Shown one piece after another: positions 1 through 9,940 of a DNA stretch of 64,000 nucleotides. The DNA is from an uncultured Vicinamibacterales bacterium (GTDB taxonomy: Bacteria > Acidobacteriota > Vicinamibacteria > Vicinamibacterales > UBA8438), in the NCBI GenBank assembly GCA_958295905.1, contig OY282382.1, positions 2,442,001 through 2,506,000 of the forward strand, given 5' to 3'. The notes beneath the pieces are model-generated. The model saw only the letters and a program-made list of their open reading frames with translations, was not told the origin of the DNA and did no database searches. Each line of letters starts with the position of its first letter. Position 1 is the first letter of the stretch. The position numbers and the translations under genes are program-made.

Positions 1-174
1 AAGTGGATCCGGCGTCTCAAGAAGGACCGCCCGCCGCGCGGGGCCGACGCCGAGGATCGCGAGATGCACCGCAAGCTCCGCGACTACATGGTGCGGGTCG
101 ACGACATGGTGTCCTGCCCGCGGTGCCGCCGCCGGTTCGAAATTCCCTCGCACCAGACGATCGCCTTCCTGTGA
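1..174 (+). CDS. C-terminal end of a zinc-ribbon-like protein (partial)
   Basis: The reading frame is open from the first base and stops with TGA at 172-174, giving 57 residues of a protein whose start lies outside the window. It is rich in Arg and Lys and ends with a CPRC pair followed by RRRFEIPS, which looks like half of a small zinc ribbon. There is no full domain to name. It runs in the same direction as the following genes but is separated from them by about 145 bases in which I see nothing. Confidence 0.55.
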   Translation, partial: KWIRRLKKDRPPRGADAEDREMHRKLRDYMVRVDDMVSCPRCRRRFEIPSHQTIAFL

Positions 175-320
175 GCGGCCCGGAAGCGGAGCCGCCTCGT
201 CCATCGCGTGGCCGTCGCCGCGGCCTGCGCCGGCGGAGCGATCCGAACGCACGGCCGGACCGGGGGGCTCGGTCGGTCCGGTCGGTCGGTTTCCCGGCCG
301 GTGTCCGGTAGGATCCATCC

Positions 321-557
321 ATGTCCAATTCAGCCACCGTCGCCAAGTTCACCTGGGACGACATGCCGAAAGAGCGGGTCACCAACCGCATCGATCGCCG
401 GATCGTGTGCGGCGAGAGCACGATGGTGGCCCACGTCTACCTGGAGAAGGGCGCCGTCGTGCCCGAGCACTCGCACCACAACGAGCAGCTCGCGTACATC
501 CTGAAGGGCAGGCTCCGCTTACCGGACCTGGATATAATCGAACCGTTCACGACCTGA
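321..557 (+). pseudogene. Truncated cupin-domain protein
   Basis: The 78-residue product begins like a small cupin-fold protein. It has a short N-terminal segment (WDDMPKERVTNRIDRRIVCG) and the first cupin motif with its metal-ligand pattern (VVPEHSHHNEQLAYILKGRL, about residues 47-66). Family members are normally about 105-115 residues and carry a second histidine motif. Here the protein is lost after KGRLRL and ends in an unrelated tail, DLDIIEPFTT. The break lies directly before the duplicated block at 560-779, so the same rearrangement may have removed the 3' half. The tail holds an exact TATAAT at 533-538, which is rare in such GC-rich DNA, but I see no convincing -35 at the right distance. 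Confidence 0.6.
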
Positions 558-559
558 TG

Positions 560-779
560 CGGAGGGGAGAGGCAGTGTGACGAGCGGACGTCCCGGCTCC
601 GGCGGGTTTCTGCGCCGCGGTCGTCGTCGTCGCGTGCCGGTGGCCGTGCGGCGTCGGCCCGGGCCCTCAGAGGGAGAGGCAGTGTGACGAGCAGACTTCC
701 CGGCTTTGGCGGTTTCTGCGCCGCGGTCGTCGTCGTCGTCGCGTGCCAGTGGCCGGCCGCGGCGTCGGCCCAGGCCCGG
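560..779 (+). repeat. Two diverged tandem copies of the 5' end of the TPR-peptidase gene
   Basis: Two copies of about 107 bp lie head to tail (about 560-667 and 668-779). Each holds a purine-rich ribosome-binding region (gggagaggca), a GTG start followed by ACGAGC, and the sequence coding the signal peptide. The GTG codons are at 577 and 684. The copies differ by several substitutions and small indels, so the first no longer encodes the signal peptide in frame and stops early. Only the second copy leads into the long gene. Confidence 0.85.
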
Positions 780-3278
780 CAGACGCGGGCCGAGGAGGAT
801 CGGTTCCACCGCGCGGCCACGCGGGCGCTGGCCCACGGCGCCCGCGACGAGGCGCAGGCCCTGGCCGCGGAACGGGACGCCGGCGACCCGTCGGCGGCGG
901 CGCTGCTCGCGCGGCTCGACATCCTGCGCGGCGAGTACGCGGCGGCGGAGGACCGGCTCGCGCCGGTCGCGGCCGAGCATCCGATCAGCGCGGCGGGGCT
1001 CGAGCTGGCGTTGCTGCACCAGTATCTGGGCCGGCGCGACGCGGCGGCGGCCCGGTTGCGGGTGCTCGTCGACCGGCTGCAGCGCTCGCCGGATGCGGTC
1101 GACCTGTACCGGGCGGCCCGCGCCGCGCGGGCCCTCGGGCGCTACCGGCAGGCCAACGCGCTGCTGCGGAACGCGGCCGGAACCGCCCCCGACGACCCCG
1201 CGATTCAGACCCTCTGGGGCGACCTCTTCGGCGAGAAGTACGATCAGGCGGAGGCCTCGCAGTCGTACCGGGCCGCGCTGGAGATCGACGAAGACTGGGC
1301 GCCGGCGCTGCTGGGGATGGCCCGCGCCCTGGCGGACACGAATCCGCCGGGGGCGGTCGCGGCCGCGGGCCGGGCCATCGAGATCGATCCGGACTACCTG
1401 GACGCGCACCTGTTCCTGGCCCAGCGCAGTCTCGACGACCGCGACCACGAGGCCGGACGGGCGTCGCTCGGACGCGCCCTCGCCATCAACGAACGGAGCC
1501 TCGAGGCGCGGTCGCTGGTGGCCGCCATCGCCTACGTCGAGGACCGGCTGGACGACTTCGAGGCCGAGGTCGAGCGGGTGCTCGAGATCAATCCGGCCTA
1601 CGGCGAGGTCTACCGGGTCGCCGGCAACCTCACCGCCCGCAACTACCGGTTCGAGGAGGCGGCGGCGCTGGTGCGGCGGGGGCTGGAGATCGACCCGGCC
1701 AACACGCGCAGCCATGCCGAGCTGGGCATGCACCTGCTCCGCACGGGCGACGAGCCGGGGGCGCGGCGGGCTCTGGAACGGTCGTTCGAGGAGGACCCGT
1801 ACGACGTCATCACCTTCAACCTGCTGGAGATGCTCGACACCCTCGACGGGTTCGAGACGTTCGAGGAGGGCGACCTGATCGTCCGGCTTCATCCCGACGA
1901 GGCCCCGGTGCTGAAGGACTACGTGATCGACCTCGGCCAGCGGGCGCTGGACGACCTCTCGGCGCGCTACGGCATGGAGCCGGAGGTGCCGATCCTGATC
2001 GAGGTGTTCCCGCAGCACGACCACTTCGCGGTGCGGACGCTGGGCCTGCCCGGCATGATCGGGGCGCTCGGGGCCTGCTTCGGCAAGGTGGTGACGCTCG
2101 ATTCGCCGCGCGCCCGCAGCCCCGGCGAGTTCAACTGGGAGTCGACGCTGTGGCACGAGATGGCCCACGTCGTCGCCCTGCAGATGTCGAACCAGCGGGT
2201 GCCGCGGTGGTTGACCGAGGGGCTGTCGACGTTCGAAGAGAAGCGGGCGCGCGCCGACTGGGCCCGCGACCAGGACCTGGAGTTCGCGACGAACCTCAAC
2301 CGCGGCGACGTGCTGTCGCTCCGGGATCTGAACGGCGGCTTCTCCAGGCCCGAGACCATCTCCATCGCGTACTTCCAGGCCTCGGTGCTCGTCGAGCACA
2401 TCATCGAGGCGTACGGCGAGTTGACGATCTACGACCTCCTGCGGGCCTACGGGGACGGGCTCGACACCGAGGCGGCCCTCGGCCGGGTGGGGCTGGACTT
2501 CGACACGTTGCAGGCTTCGTTCGACGCCGCCGTCGAGGCGCGCTTCGGCGCGCTGCGCCGGGCGATGGCGGGCCCGGAGGACGGGAACCGCGGGCTGCAG
2601 GGCGTGTTGGGCGGGGCGGCGGAGGACCCGGAAGAGAGGATCCGCGGGTTGGAGGGCGATGCCCGGCTCGCGCGGCTGCGCGAGCTCGACGAGGAGTATC
2701 CCGAGAGCTTCCCCGTCCAGATGTCGCTGGGCCACGCCCTGTGGGCGGACGGCGACGCCGCGGCGGCGCGGGCGGCGTTCGAGAAGGCGGCGGCCCTCGC
2801 GCCGATGGCCACCGGCGACAGCAGCGCCCATCTGCCGCTGGCCGCCCTCGCCCTCGAGGAGGACGATCGAGAACGGGCGATGGCGCATCTGGAGGCTCAT
2901 CTCGAGCACGACCATCGGGCCGTCGACGCGGCCCGGCAACTGGCCGCGCTGGCCGAGGAGGCGGGGGATGATCGGCGGCGGCGCCGCGCCTACGAGCTGA
3001 TCGTCGAGCTCGACCCGTTCGACGCCGAGCCCCATCAGGTCCTCGGCCGATTCGCGATGGCCGCCGGCGAGACCGCGACCGCGGTGCGGGAGTTCTCGAT
3101 TGCGCTGGCCGCGGGGCCGATCGATCGGGTGTCGGCCCACGTCGACCTCGCCGAGAGCCACATGGTCACCGGGGAGCTGGACGCGGCGAAACGCGAGGTG
3201 ATTTCGGCGCTCGAGATCGCCCCGACCTACGAGCGGGCGCAGGAGCTGTTGCTGCAGATCGTGGAGGCCGGCCTGTGA
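684..3278 (+). CDS. Exported TPR protein with a gluzincin (peptidase MA-like) domain
   Basis: The 864-residue product starts with GTG and a hydrophobic signal segment (about residues 8-30, ending near ASAQA). TPR-like repeats fill roughly residues 35-390 and 680-860. Between them is a zinc metallopeptidase domain with HEMAH at 491-495 and the downstream glutamate in TEGLSTFEE at E512, the HExxH plus glutamate pattern of gluzincins. It is probably periplasmic or lipid-anchored. The stop overlaps the next gene's GTG (GTGA at 3275-3278), so the two are translationally coupled. It is the first gene of the Bat/MoxR-type operon. Substrate is unknown; TPR arrays suggest it works in a protein complex. 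Confidence 0.8.
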   Translation: MTSRLPGFGGFCAAVVVVVACQWPAAASAQARQTRAEEDRFHRAATRALAHGARDEAQALAAERDAGDPSAAALLARLDILRGEYAAAEDRLAPVAAEHPISAAGLELALLHQYLGRRDAAAARLRVLVDRLQRSPDAVDLYRAARAARALGRYRQANALLRNAAGTAPDDPAIQTLWGDLFGEKYDQAEASQSYRAALEIDEDWAPALLGMARALADTNPPGAVAAAGRAIEIDPDYLDAHLFLAQRSLDDRDHEAGRASLGRALAINERSLEARSLVAAIAYVEDRLDDFEAEVERVLEINPAYGEVYRVAGNLTARNYRFEEAAALVRRGLEIDPANTRSHAELGMHLLRTGDEPGARRALERSFEEDPYDVITFNLLEMLDTLDGFETFEEGDLIVRLHPDEAPVLKDYVIDLGQRALDDLSARYGMEPEVPILIEVFPQHDHFAVRTLGLPGMIGALGACFGKVVTLDSPRARSPGEFNWESTLWHEMAHVVALQMSNQRVPRWLTEGLSTFEEKRARADWARDQDLEFATNLNRGDVLSLRDLNGGFSRPETISIAYFQASVLVEHIIEAYGELTIYDLLRAYGDGLDTEAALGRVGLDFDTLQASFDAAVEARFGALRRAMAGPEDGNRGLQGVLGGAAEDPEERIRGLEGDARLARLRELDEEYPESFPVQMSLGHALWADGDAAAARAAFEKAAALAPMATGDSSAHLPLAALALEEDDRERAMAHLEAHLEHDHRAVDAARQLAALAEEAGDDRRRRRAYELIVELDPFDAEPHQVLGRFAMAAGETATAVREFSIALAAGPIDRVSAHVDLAESHMVTGELDAAKREVISALEIAPTYERAQELLLQIVEAGL

Positions 3279-4387
3279 CGCCGGCCGTCGGTCCGCGCCG
3301 GGCCGCGGCGCGCCCGGCCCGGCGCGCCCGAGGCGGGAGCCGCGGCGCTGTCGAGCGGCGTTCCCACTTGGCGAAGACCGGCCTGGACGTGCTGTCGGAT
3401 GGAGTCGGGAGCCGCGTTGCCGTCGAGCGGCGGTCCCCCCGACGGGGCCGAGCGAGACCACCTGCGGCGCCGGGCGCCGGGAGCCGCGTTGCCGTCGAGC
3501 GGCGGTCCCCCCGAGCGAGACCACCTGCGGCGCCGGGAGCCGGGAGCCGCGTTGCCGTCGAACGGTCCCGGGGCCGCACGCGGTTTCGCCGCGGGATTCC
3601 GGTCCTGCTCGCGCTCCTGGCCCTCGGCGCGCCTCCCGCCGCCGGTCAGCCGCCGGGCGCGGTGATCACCGATATCGACGCGGCCCCGCCCACGCCCCAG
3701 CTCGACGGCCTGGAGTGGACCTTCGTGCGCATCCGGTACAGCTCGTGGGAAGAGCAGTTGCGCGCCTTCCGGGCGCGGTACTGGAGCGACCCCTGGGCCA
3801 TCGACGGCCCCGCGGCCGAGCGGAACCTGTCGCGCCGGCTCGGGCGGGTCACCTCGATCCGGGTCGGGGACCCGGTGGTGCTGACCCTGGCCGACGAGCG
3901 GCTGTGGGAGTACCCCTGGATCTACTTCGTCGAGCCGGGCAACCTGCGGCTCACACCGGACGAGGTCGAGGTCCTGCGCGAGTTCCTGTTGCGGGGCGGC
4001 ACCGCGACCTTCGACGACTTCCATGGGCCGGTCGAGTTCGCCACCGTGCGGAACGAGCTGCGGCGGGTGTTTCCGGAGCGGGAGATCGTGAAGCTCCCGC
4101 TCGACCACCCGGTGTTCAGCGCCTTCTACCAGGTGACCGAGTACCCGCAGATACCGGGGCTCGGGTCGTTCTTCAACGGGGTCACCTGGGAGAAGGGCGG
4201 ATACGAGGCGGGGCTGCACGCGATTCTCGACGACGACGGCCGCGCCCTCGTGCTGCTCAACTTCAACACCGACATGGGCGACGGTTGGGAGTGGTCGAAT
4301 GCGGAGGACTACCCCGGCTACATCCAGTACACCGCCCAGGCCTACCGCATGATGATCAACGAGGTCGTCTATGCCCTCACGCACTGA
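3275..4387 (+). CDS. DUF4159 family exported protein
   Basis: The recognisable part is about residues 125-370, a DUF4159 domain (for example WTFVRIRYSS near its start and FDDFHGP and LLNFNTDMGDGWEW later). DUF4159 proteins are found in MoxR/Bat operons and have an amidotransferase-like fold of unknown role. The start at GTG 3275 is chosen because it overlaps the upstream stop. It gives an odd Arg-rich extension of about 105 residues that repeats GSRVAVERRSP, and only after this comes a typical signal peptide (PVLLALLALGAPPAAGQ). The extension is encoded by the repeats at 3334-3572, so the ancestral start may have been just before the signal peptide. Translation of the extension is uncertain. 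Confidence 0.75.
   Translation: MTPAVGPRRAAARPARRARGGSRGAVERRSHLAKTGLDVLSDGVGSRVAVERRSPRRGRARPPAAPGAGSRVAVERRSPRARPPAAPGAGSRVAVERSRGRTRFRRGIPVLLALLALGAPPAAGQPPGAVITDIDAAPPTPQLDGLEWTFVRIRYSSWEEQLRAFRARYWSDPWAIDGPAAERNLSRRLGRVTSIRVGDPVVLTLADERLWEYPWIYFVEPGNLRLTPDEVEVLREFLLRGGTATFDDFHGPVEFATVRNELRRVFPEREIVKLPLDHPVFSAFYQVTEYPQIPGLGSFFNGVTWEKGGYEAGLHAILDDDGRALVLLNFNTDMGDGWEWSNAEDYPGYIQYTAQAYRMMINEVVYALTH
3334..3572 (+). repeat. Four imperfect direct repeats at the start of the DUF4159 gene
   Basis: A segment of about 35 bp beginning CGGGAGCCGCGTTGCC recurs at 3406, 3478 and 3541, with a more diverged copy at 3334. The spacing is 72, 72 and 63 bp. The stretch between copies (GAGCGAGACCACCTGCGG and neighbours) is repeated too. 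The last copy runs into the signal-peptide coding sequence. This is the second junction in this operon with tandem copies. Confidence 0.85.
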
Positions 4388-4503
4388 TTGTCGGCCCGGC
4401 CCCGCGGCGGCGCTGCGCCGGTTCGCGCCCACCGTCCATCCCTTGATGCCCCGCGCGGCCCCGGCGCGGCGCGGGGCCGGCGCGCGCACCGGGGTTCGGG
4501 CGC

Positions 4504-5574
<1,071 letters not shown>

Positions 5575-5583
5575 GCGCGCGAG

Positions 5584-6489
5584 ATGCCCCCCGCCGCGGC
5601 CGACGAACGGTCGTTCCTGGACCCCGCCATCGTGGCCCGCATCGGGTCGCTCGAGCTGGTCGCCCGCACCATCGTCGAGGGGTTCCTCGTGGGCCTCCAC
5701 CGCAGCCCGTTCAAGGGGTTCAGCGTCGAGTTCAGCGAGTTCCGCCCGTATGCGCCGGGCGACGACACGGCGACCATCGACTGGAAGCTCGCGGCCCGCC
5801 GCGACCGCTACTACGTGAAGAAGTTCGAGGAGGAGACCAACCTCGAGTGCCACCTGCTGCTCGACGTCAGCGCGTCGATGGCCTACGCCTCCGGGTCCGT
5901 CAGCAAGCTCGAGTACGGGTCGTTCGCGCTGGCCGCGCTCGCCTACCTGATGCACCGCCAGCGGGACGCGGTCGCGCTGACCCTGTTCGACGACCAGGTG
6001 GTCGATGCGGTGCCCGCGGGCGCCCGGACCGCCCATCTGCGCCGGGTGCTCGCGCGGTTGAGCCGGGCCTCGGCGGGGGCGCGGTCGGACGTGGCCATGC
6101 CCCTCAACCGGCTCGCCGCGCGCCTGCGGCGCCGCGGTCTCGTGGTGCTCGTCTCGGACCTCCTGGACGACCCCGCGGGCATCATCCAGGGGCTGAAGCA
6201 CCTGCGCTTCCAGGGGTCGGACGTCCTCGTGTTCCAGGTTCTCGATCCGGCCGAGCTGACCTTTCCGTTCGAGCAGGCGGCGCGGTTCCGGGACCTGGAG
6301 TCCGCCGATGAGATGGCGGTGGTTCCGGGCCGGGTGCGCCGGCGCTACCTGGCGCAGCTCGACGCTCTCGTCGGACGCTATCGCGAGGCGCTCCCCGCCG
6401 CCGGCGTCGACTATCACCTCCTGCGGACCGACCGTCCCCTCGACACGGCGCTGCTCGCCTATCTCGCGACGCGGCGTCGGAGGCGTTGA
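5584..6489 (+). CDS. DUF58 family protein (VWA-like, MoxR partner)
   Basis: The 301-residue product carries the DUF58 core, including EFSEFRPYAPGDDTATIDWK at about 43-62 and the metal-site-like LLLDVSASMAY at about 92-102. No membrane segments are seen. DUF58 proteins are encoded beside MoxR ATPases and are thought to be their clients. The last codons (Arg-Arg-Arg-Arg, TGA) are inside the repeated junction block at 6470-6740, which separates this gene from the real start of the BatA gene by about 210 bases. Confidence 0.9.
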   Translation: MPPAAADERSFLDPAIVARIGSLELVARTIVEGFLVGLHRSPFKGFSVEFSEFRPYAPGDDTATIDWKLAARRDRYYVKKFEEETNLECHLLLDVSASMAYASGSVSKLEYGSFALAALAYLMHRQRDAVALTLFDDQVVDAVPAGARTAHLRRVLARLSRASAGARSDVAMPLNRLAARLRRRGLVVLVSDLLDDPAGIIQGLKHLRFQGSDVLVFQVLDPAELTFPFEQAARFRDLESADEMAVVPGRVRRRYLAQLDALVGRYREALPAAGVDYHLLRTDRPLDTALLAYLATRRRRR

Positions 6490-6740
6490 ATGTCGTTCCT
6501 GACGCCGGCGTTCATGTTCGGCGCGCTGGCCGCTGCGTCGGCTGTGGACGCGGCGCTGCCCGCGTGTCTTGCGCCGCGCCGGGGGAGGCGTTGAAATGTC
6601 GTTTCTGACGCCGGCGTTTCTGTTCGGCTGGCCGCTGCGTCGGCTGTGGACGCGGCGCTGCCCGCGTGTCTCACGGCGCGGCGTCGGAGGCGTTGAATGT
6701 CGTTCCTGACGCCGGCGTTTCTGTTCGGCGCGCTGGCCGC
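6470..6740 (+). repeat. Three tandem copies of the DUF58-BatA gene junction
   Basis: Three copies of about 100-106 bp each hold the end of the DUF58 gene (ggaggcgttga), the ATG start and the first codons of BatA (MSFLTPAF). The ATG codons are at 6490, 6596 and 6697. Copy 1 encodes a 34-residue peptide and stops at its own copy of the junction. Copy 2 has indels and leaves the frame. Copy 3 is the functional gene start. The copies differ by substitutions, so this is not a simple assembly duplication. Confidence 0.88.
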
Positions 6741-8592
6741 CGCGGTGCCGATCGTCCTGCACTTCCTGCGGCGTGAGCGGCTGCCGCGGGTGCCGTTCAG
6801 CGACCTGCGCCTCCTGCGGGGCGCGCGAATCGACCACAACCGCCGGCAGCGCTTGCGCGAGCTCCTGCTCCTGGCCCTCCGCGTGGCGGCGCTGCTGCTG
6901 CTCGCGCTGGCGTTCGCGCGCCCGTTCGTCGCCGACCGCGCCGCGTCCGGCGAGCCTGCGACGGTGGTGCTGGTCGACACGTCCTTCAGCGTGTCCGGGC
7001 CGGGGCAGGCGGTCGAGGCGCGGGCGCTGGCCCGCGCGGCCATCGACGCGGTTCCCGCCGGGCAACTTGTGGGGGTGGTGGCGTTCGACGACGTCGCGCG
7101 GGTGGTCGCGGTCCCCGCCCGCGAGCGCGGGGCGGCGCATGCCGCGGTCGACGGGCTGTCGCCGCGTCCCCGCGGCACCCGCTACCGCGAGGGGCTGGCC
7201 GCCGCCTCGGCGCTGATCGGGGACCGGCGGGGACGGGTGGTGGTGGTGACCGACCTGCAGGCCGGCGGCTGGGAGCGCGGGAGCGGCTATCTCTCGCGGC
7301 ATGTCGAGGTGGAGACCCGCCGGGTGGCGGCGCCGGCCGGGAACCTCGCCGTCGTCGGCATCGATCGGGAACCGTCGCAGACCGCCGTCCGGTTGCGGCG
7401 GTGGGGGACCGCCGCCGGCGACACCCGGCTCACGCTCACGGTGGACGGCGTGGTGCTGGACGACAGCGTGCAGCGGGTGGAGCCCGGCGAATCGACGATC
7501 AGGCTTCCCGTGACGCTGCCCGACTCGGGCGTCGTGACCGCGGTGATCTCGGATCCGGCGGGGTATCCGGCCGACGATCGCCGCTACCGGCGGCTGAACC
7601 CGTCGGATGCGGCCGGCGTGCTTCTCGTCACGGAAGACCGGGTCCGGGAGATCTATCTGGAGCGGGCGCTGGCGTCCGCGGGGGCGGATGCCGGCGCCGT
7701 CGCCACGGTGGCGGCGGCCGACCTGGGGCGGCGGCCCGACCTGCTGGCGGGCGCCGCGGTGGTGGTGCTGGCCGGCGCCCGCGGTCTTGGCCGCGCCGGG
7801 CGCGGGCGGCTCTCCGCGTTCGTGCGGGGCGGGGGCGGGCTGCTGGCCGTCGGCGGACCGGCGGCCGCCGCCGCGGCCAGGGCCGGTCTCCTGGGCGCCG
7901 GCGCCGAACCCGGTCCGGAAGCGGCCCGCATCCACGCCGAGCCGGTGGCCGCGGTGCCCTCGGATCGGCGTCATCCGGTGGTCCGCGCCCTGGGGGAGCT
8001 GGCCGACCGGCTCGGCGAGTCGCGGTTCGCGGCGACGGTGGGAATCGACGCCTCGGCCGGCGCCGTGGTTCTGTCGTTCACCGACGGCGCGCCGGCTCTC
8101 GTCGACCGGCCCGTCGGCGCCGGCCGCGTCCTCGTCTTCGCCTCCGACCTGCGCAACGAGGGCAACGACCTGCCCCGGCGGCCGGTCTTCGTGCCGTTCC
8201 TGCACGAAATGGTGAGCCATCTCGCGTCCCGGCCGGCGCGTCCGCGGGAGTTCGTCGTCGGCGCCGCCCCGCCGGGCGAACCGGGGCCGGCGCGGCTGCC
8301 CGGCGCCGCCGGCTCCGTCGCGCTCAACGTCGATACCCGCGAATCGGCGTTCGCCGCCCTCACCGACGAGGCGTTCCGGGCGTCGGTCGATCGCCTCGTC
8401 CGGGCGGGGGAGTCCGCCGCTGCGGATTCGGCCGCCCGGCAGGAGTCGCCGTTTCCCGAGGAGTCGGCGGCTCCCGGAGAACGCGGGTCGGCGCCTCCGG
8501 AGGAGGCCGCACAGCATCTGTGGCGCTACCTTCTGATGGGGCTGGCCCTCGTGCTCGTCGCCGAAGGGCTGCTGTCGGCCCGGATGGGTTGA
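6697..8592 (+). CDS. BatA-type membrane protein with VWA domain
   Basis: The 631-residue protein begins with a BatA N-terminal membrane segment (FLTPAFLFGALAAAVPIVLHFLRR, then RVPFSDLRLL), followed by a second hydrophobic segment near residues 55-75 and a VWA-like domain starting VVLVDTSFSVSGPG (DxSxS metal site). A long middle region includes a Rossmann-like segment, and there is a C-terminal membrane helix (WRYLLMGLALVLVAEGLLSA). It is probably anchored in the inner membrane and handled by the MoxR ATPase. The ATG at 6697 is the third of three repeated starts. Directly after its stop the operon is interrupted by the CRISPR island. Confidence 0.85.
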   Translation: MSFLTPAFLFGALAAAVPIVLHFLRRERLPRVPFSDLRLLRGARIDHNRRQRLRELLLLALRVAALLLLALAFARPFVADRAASGEPATVVLVDTSFSVSGPGQAVEARALARAAIDAVPAGQLVGVVAFDDVARVVAVPARERGAAHAAVDGLSPRPRGTRYREGLAAASALIGDRRGRVVVVTDLQAGGWERGSGYLSRHVEVETRRVAAPAGNLAVVGIDREPSQTAVRLRRWGTAAGDTRLTLTVDGVVLDDSVQRVEPGESTIRLPVTLPDSGVVTAVISDPAGYPADDRRYRRLNPSDAAGVLLVTEDRVREIYLERALASAGADAGAVATVAAADLGRRPDLLAGAAVVVLAGARGLGRAGRGRLSAFVRGGGGLLAVGGPAAAAAARAGLLGAGAEPGPEAARIHAEPVAAVPSDRRHPVVRALGELADRLGESRFAATVGIDASAGAVVLSFTDGAPALVDRPVGAGRVLVFASDLRNEGNDLPRRPVFVPFLHEMVSHLASRPARPREFVVGAAPPGEPGPARLPGAAGSVALNVDTRESAFAALTDEAFRASVDRLVRAGESAAADSAARQESPFPEESAAPGERGSAPPEEAAQHLWRYLLMGLALVLVAEGLLSARMG

Positions 8593-8858
8593 CGGCTGCG
8601 CGATGTCGGCGCCGGGGCGGCCCTTGCCGGCCGCCGCGGCTGCTGTCGGGCAGGAGCATCCACGCCGACTGCGCGTGACGGCCCGCCCCCGATTCGAGGG
8701 GTCGCCACCGTCTTGCCGGCCGGCCGGCGCCGCGTGAGACCCACGATTCCGCCCGTTCGGAGCCCCAGCCAGGACCCGCTACGATGCTGCCTGCGCGCGG
8801 CGGTGGTGGAGCGTGGCATTGTCCTGGCTGTCGGCCCGGACGGGTTGACGGCTGCGCG
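8572..8858. repeat. Direct repeat of the BatA gene end at the island boundary
   Basis: A 31-bp sequence beginning CTGTCGGCCCGGA/TGGGTTG occurs at 8572-8602, where it contains the BatA stop codon, and again at 8828-8858 with one mismatch (30 of 31). The 225 bases between them show no gene. The second copy lies just before the broken DUF4143 gene. The pair marks the left edge of the inserted island. Confidence 0.8.
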
Positions 8859-8863
8859 CGGCG

Positions 8864-9814
8864 GTGGCCGAGTTTGCGTCCCGGCCGTGTTTCCGGCCCG
8901 ATCTGTTTCCGGTGCTGCGGGTGCTGGCCGATCGGGACGGCAACCCGGCGCGGTTCCTCGTGCTCGGCAGCGCCGGCCCCAGTCTGTTGCGGCAGAGCGC
9001 CGAGTCGCTGGCCGGACGCATCGAGTACGTCGAGCTGACCGGCTTGCAGGTCGCCGAGGTCGGCGCCGCGCGGATGCCGCGGCTCTGGATCCGCGGCGGA
9101 TTCCCGCGGTCGTTCCTGGCCGGCACCGAGGCCGACGCCGCGGCGTGGCGGCGGGCGTTCCTCCGCGCGTTCATAGAACGCGACCTGCCGCAGTTCGGGG
9201 CCGAGCTCGGCGCTCCGGCGCTGCACCGGTTCCTCGCCATGCTCGCGCACTGCCACGGCCAAATCCTCAACATCGCCGAGCTGGCGACGGCGTTGAACCT
9301 AGCCCAGGCGACCGTGCGGCGCTATCTCGACCTGCTGGAGCAGCTCTATCTGATCCGGCAGTTGCGTCCCTGGCACGAGAATTTTCGGAAGCGGCAGGTG
9401 AAGCGCCCCAAGCTCTATGTCCGGGATTCCGGCCTTTACCACCATCTGCTCGGCGTCGGGACGATGGACGCCCTGCTGACGCACCCGCGCATCGGCGCCT
9501 CCTGGGAGGGGTTCGTTCTGGAGAAGGTGATCGCCGAGTCTTCACCGGAGGAGGTTTACTTCTGGGCGACCCACAACGGCGCCGAGCTCGACCTGCTGCT
9601 GTTGCGCCGGGGCCGGCGGGTGGGCGTCGAGATCAAGCGCGTCGACGCGCCGCGCCGCACCCGATCGATGGCGGTCGCCGTGGACGACCTGCGGCTGGAT
9701 GCGCTGTACGTGGTGTACCCCGGGGAGGCGCGGTACGTCATCGGCGAGAGGATCACCGCGGTGCCGGCCGCCGCGCCGTTCCCGGCGGACGCCGCCGGGG
9801 GGTTGGTGGCGTAG
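8864..9814 (+). pseudogene. DUF4143 family ATPase lacking its Walker A domain
   Basis: The 316-residue frame matches the second part of the AAA_14/DUF4143 family: DLFPVLRVLADRDGNPARFL, VLGSAGPSLLRQSAESLAGR, then IEYVELTGLQVAEV, a winged-helix-like middle (ELATALNLAQATVRRYLDLLEQ) and the C-terminal PD-(D/E)XK-like DUF4143 segment (AELDLLLLRRGRRVGVEIK). Full proteins are about 380-400 residues and start with a P-loop (GPRQVGKTT). This part is missing, and the bases upstream carry the duplicated BatA tail instead. It is therefore a 5'-deleted gene and unlikely to hydrolyse ATP. A start at 8864 is only the first available ATG. Confidence 0.75.
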
Positions 9815-9940
9815 TGGATCGGGGGGTGCGGCAGGGCGCGAAGAGCCCGCGGGCGGCCGCGCAGGTTCGGCGTGCAGGACGCGAAGCCCGAGGCCGCGCC
9901 GTCCGGCCTGGAGCGGACCGCCGCGCGAGCGGGAGGCACC

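Noticed and set aside
533-538. TATAAT as the promoter of the Bat operon
   Set aside because: No -35 hexamer lies 16-18 bases upstream, and the motif is within the cupin remnant, so I do not call a promoter.
519-3524. A 1001-residue open frame on the minus strand opposite the TPR-peptidase gene
   Set aside because: It is Arg, Gly and Pro rich with no domain, as expected for an antisense frame in GC-rich DNA; the plus-strand gene has clear motifs.
8650-8745. A possible third full copy of the repeat at 31904 and 48586
   Set aside because: Only about 20 scattered bases agree (GCATCCACGCCGACTGCG), too weak to separate from chance.
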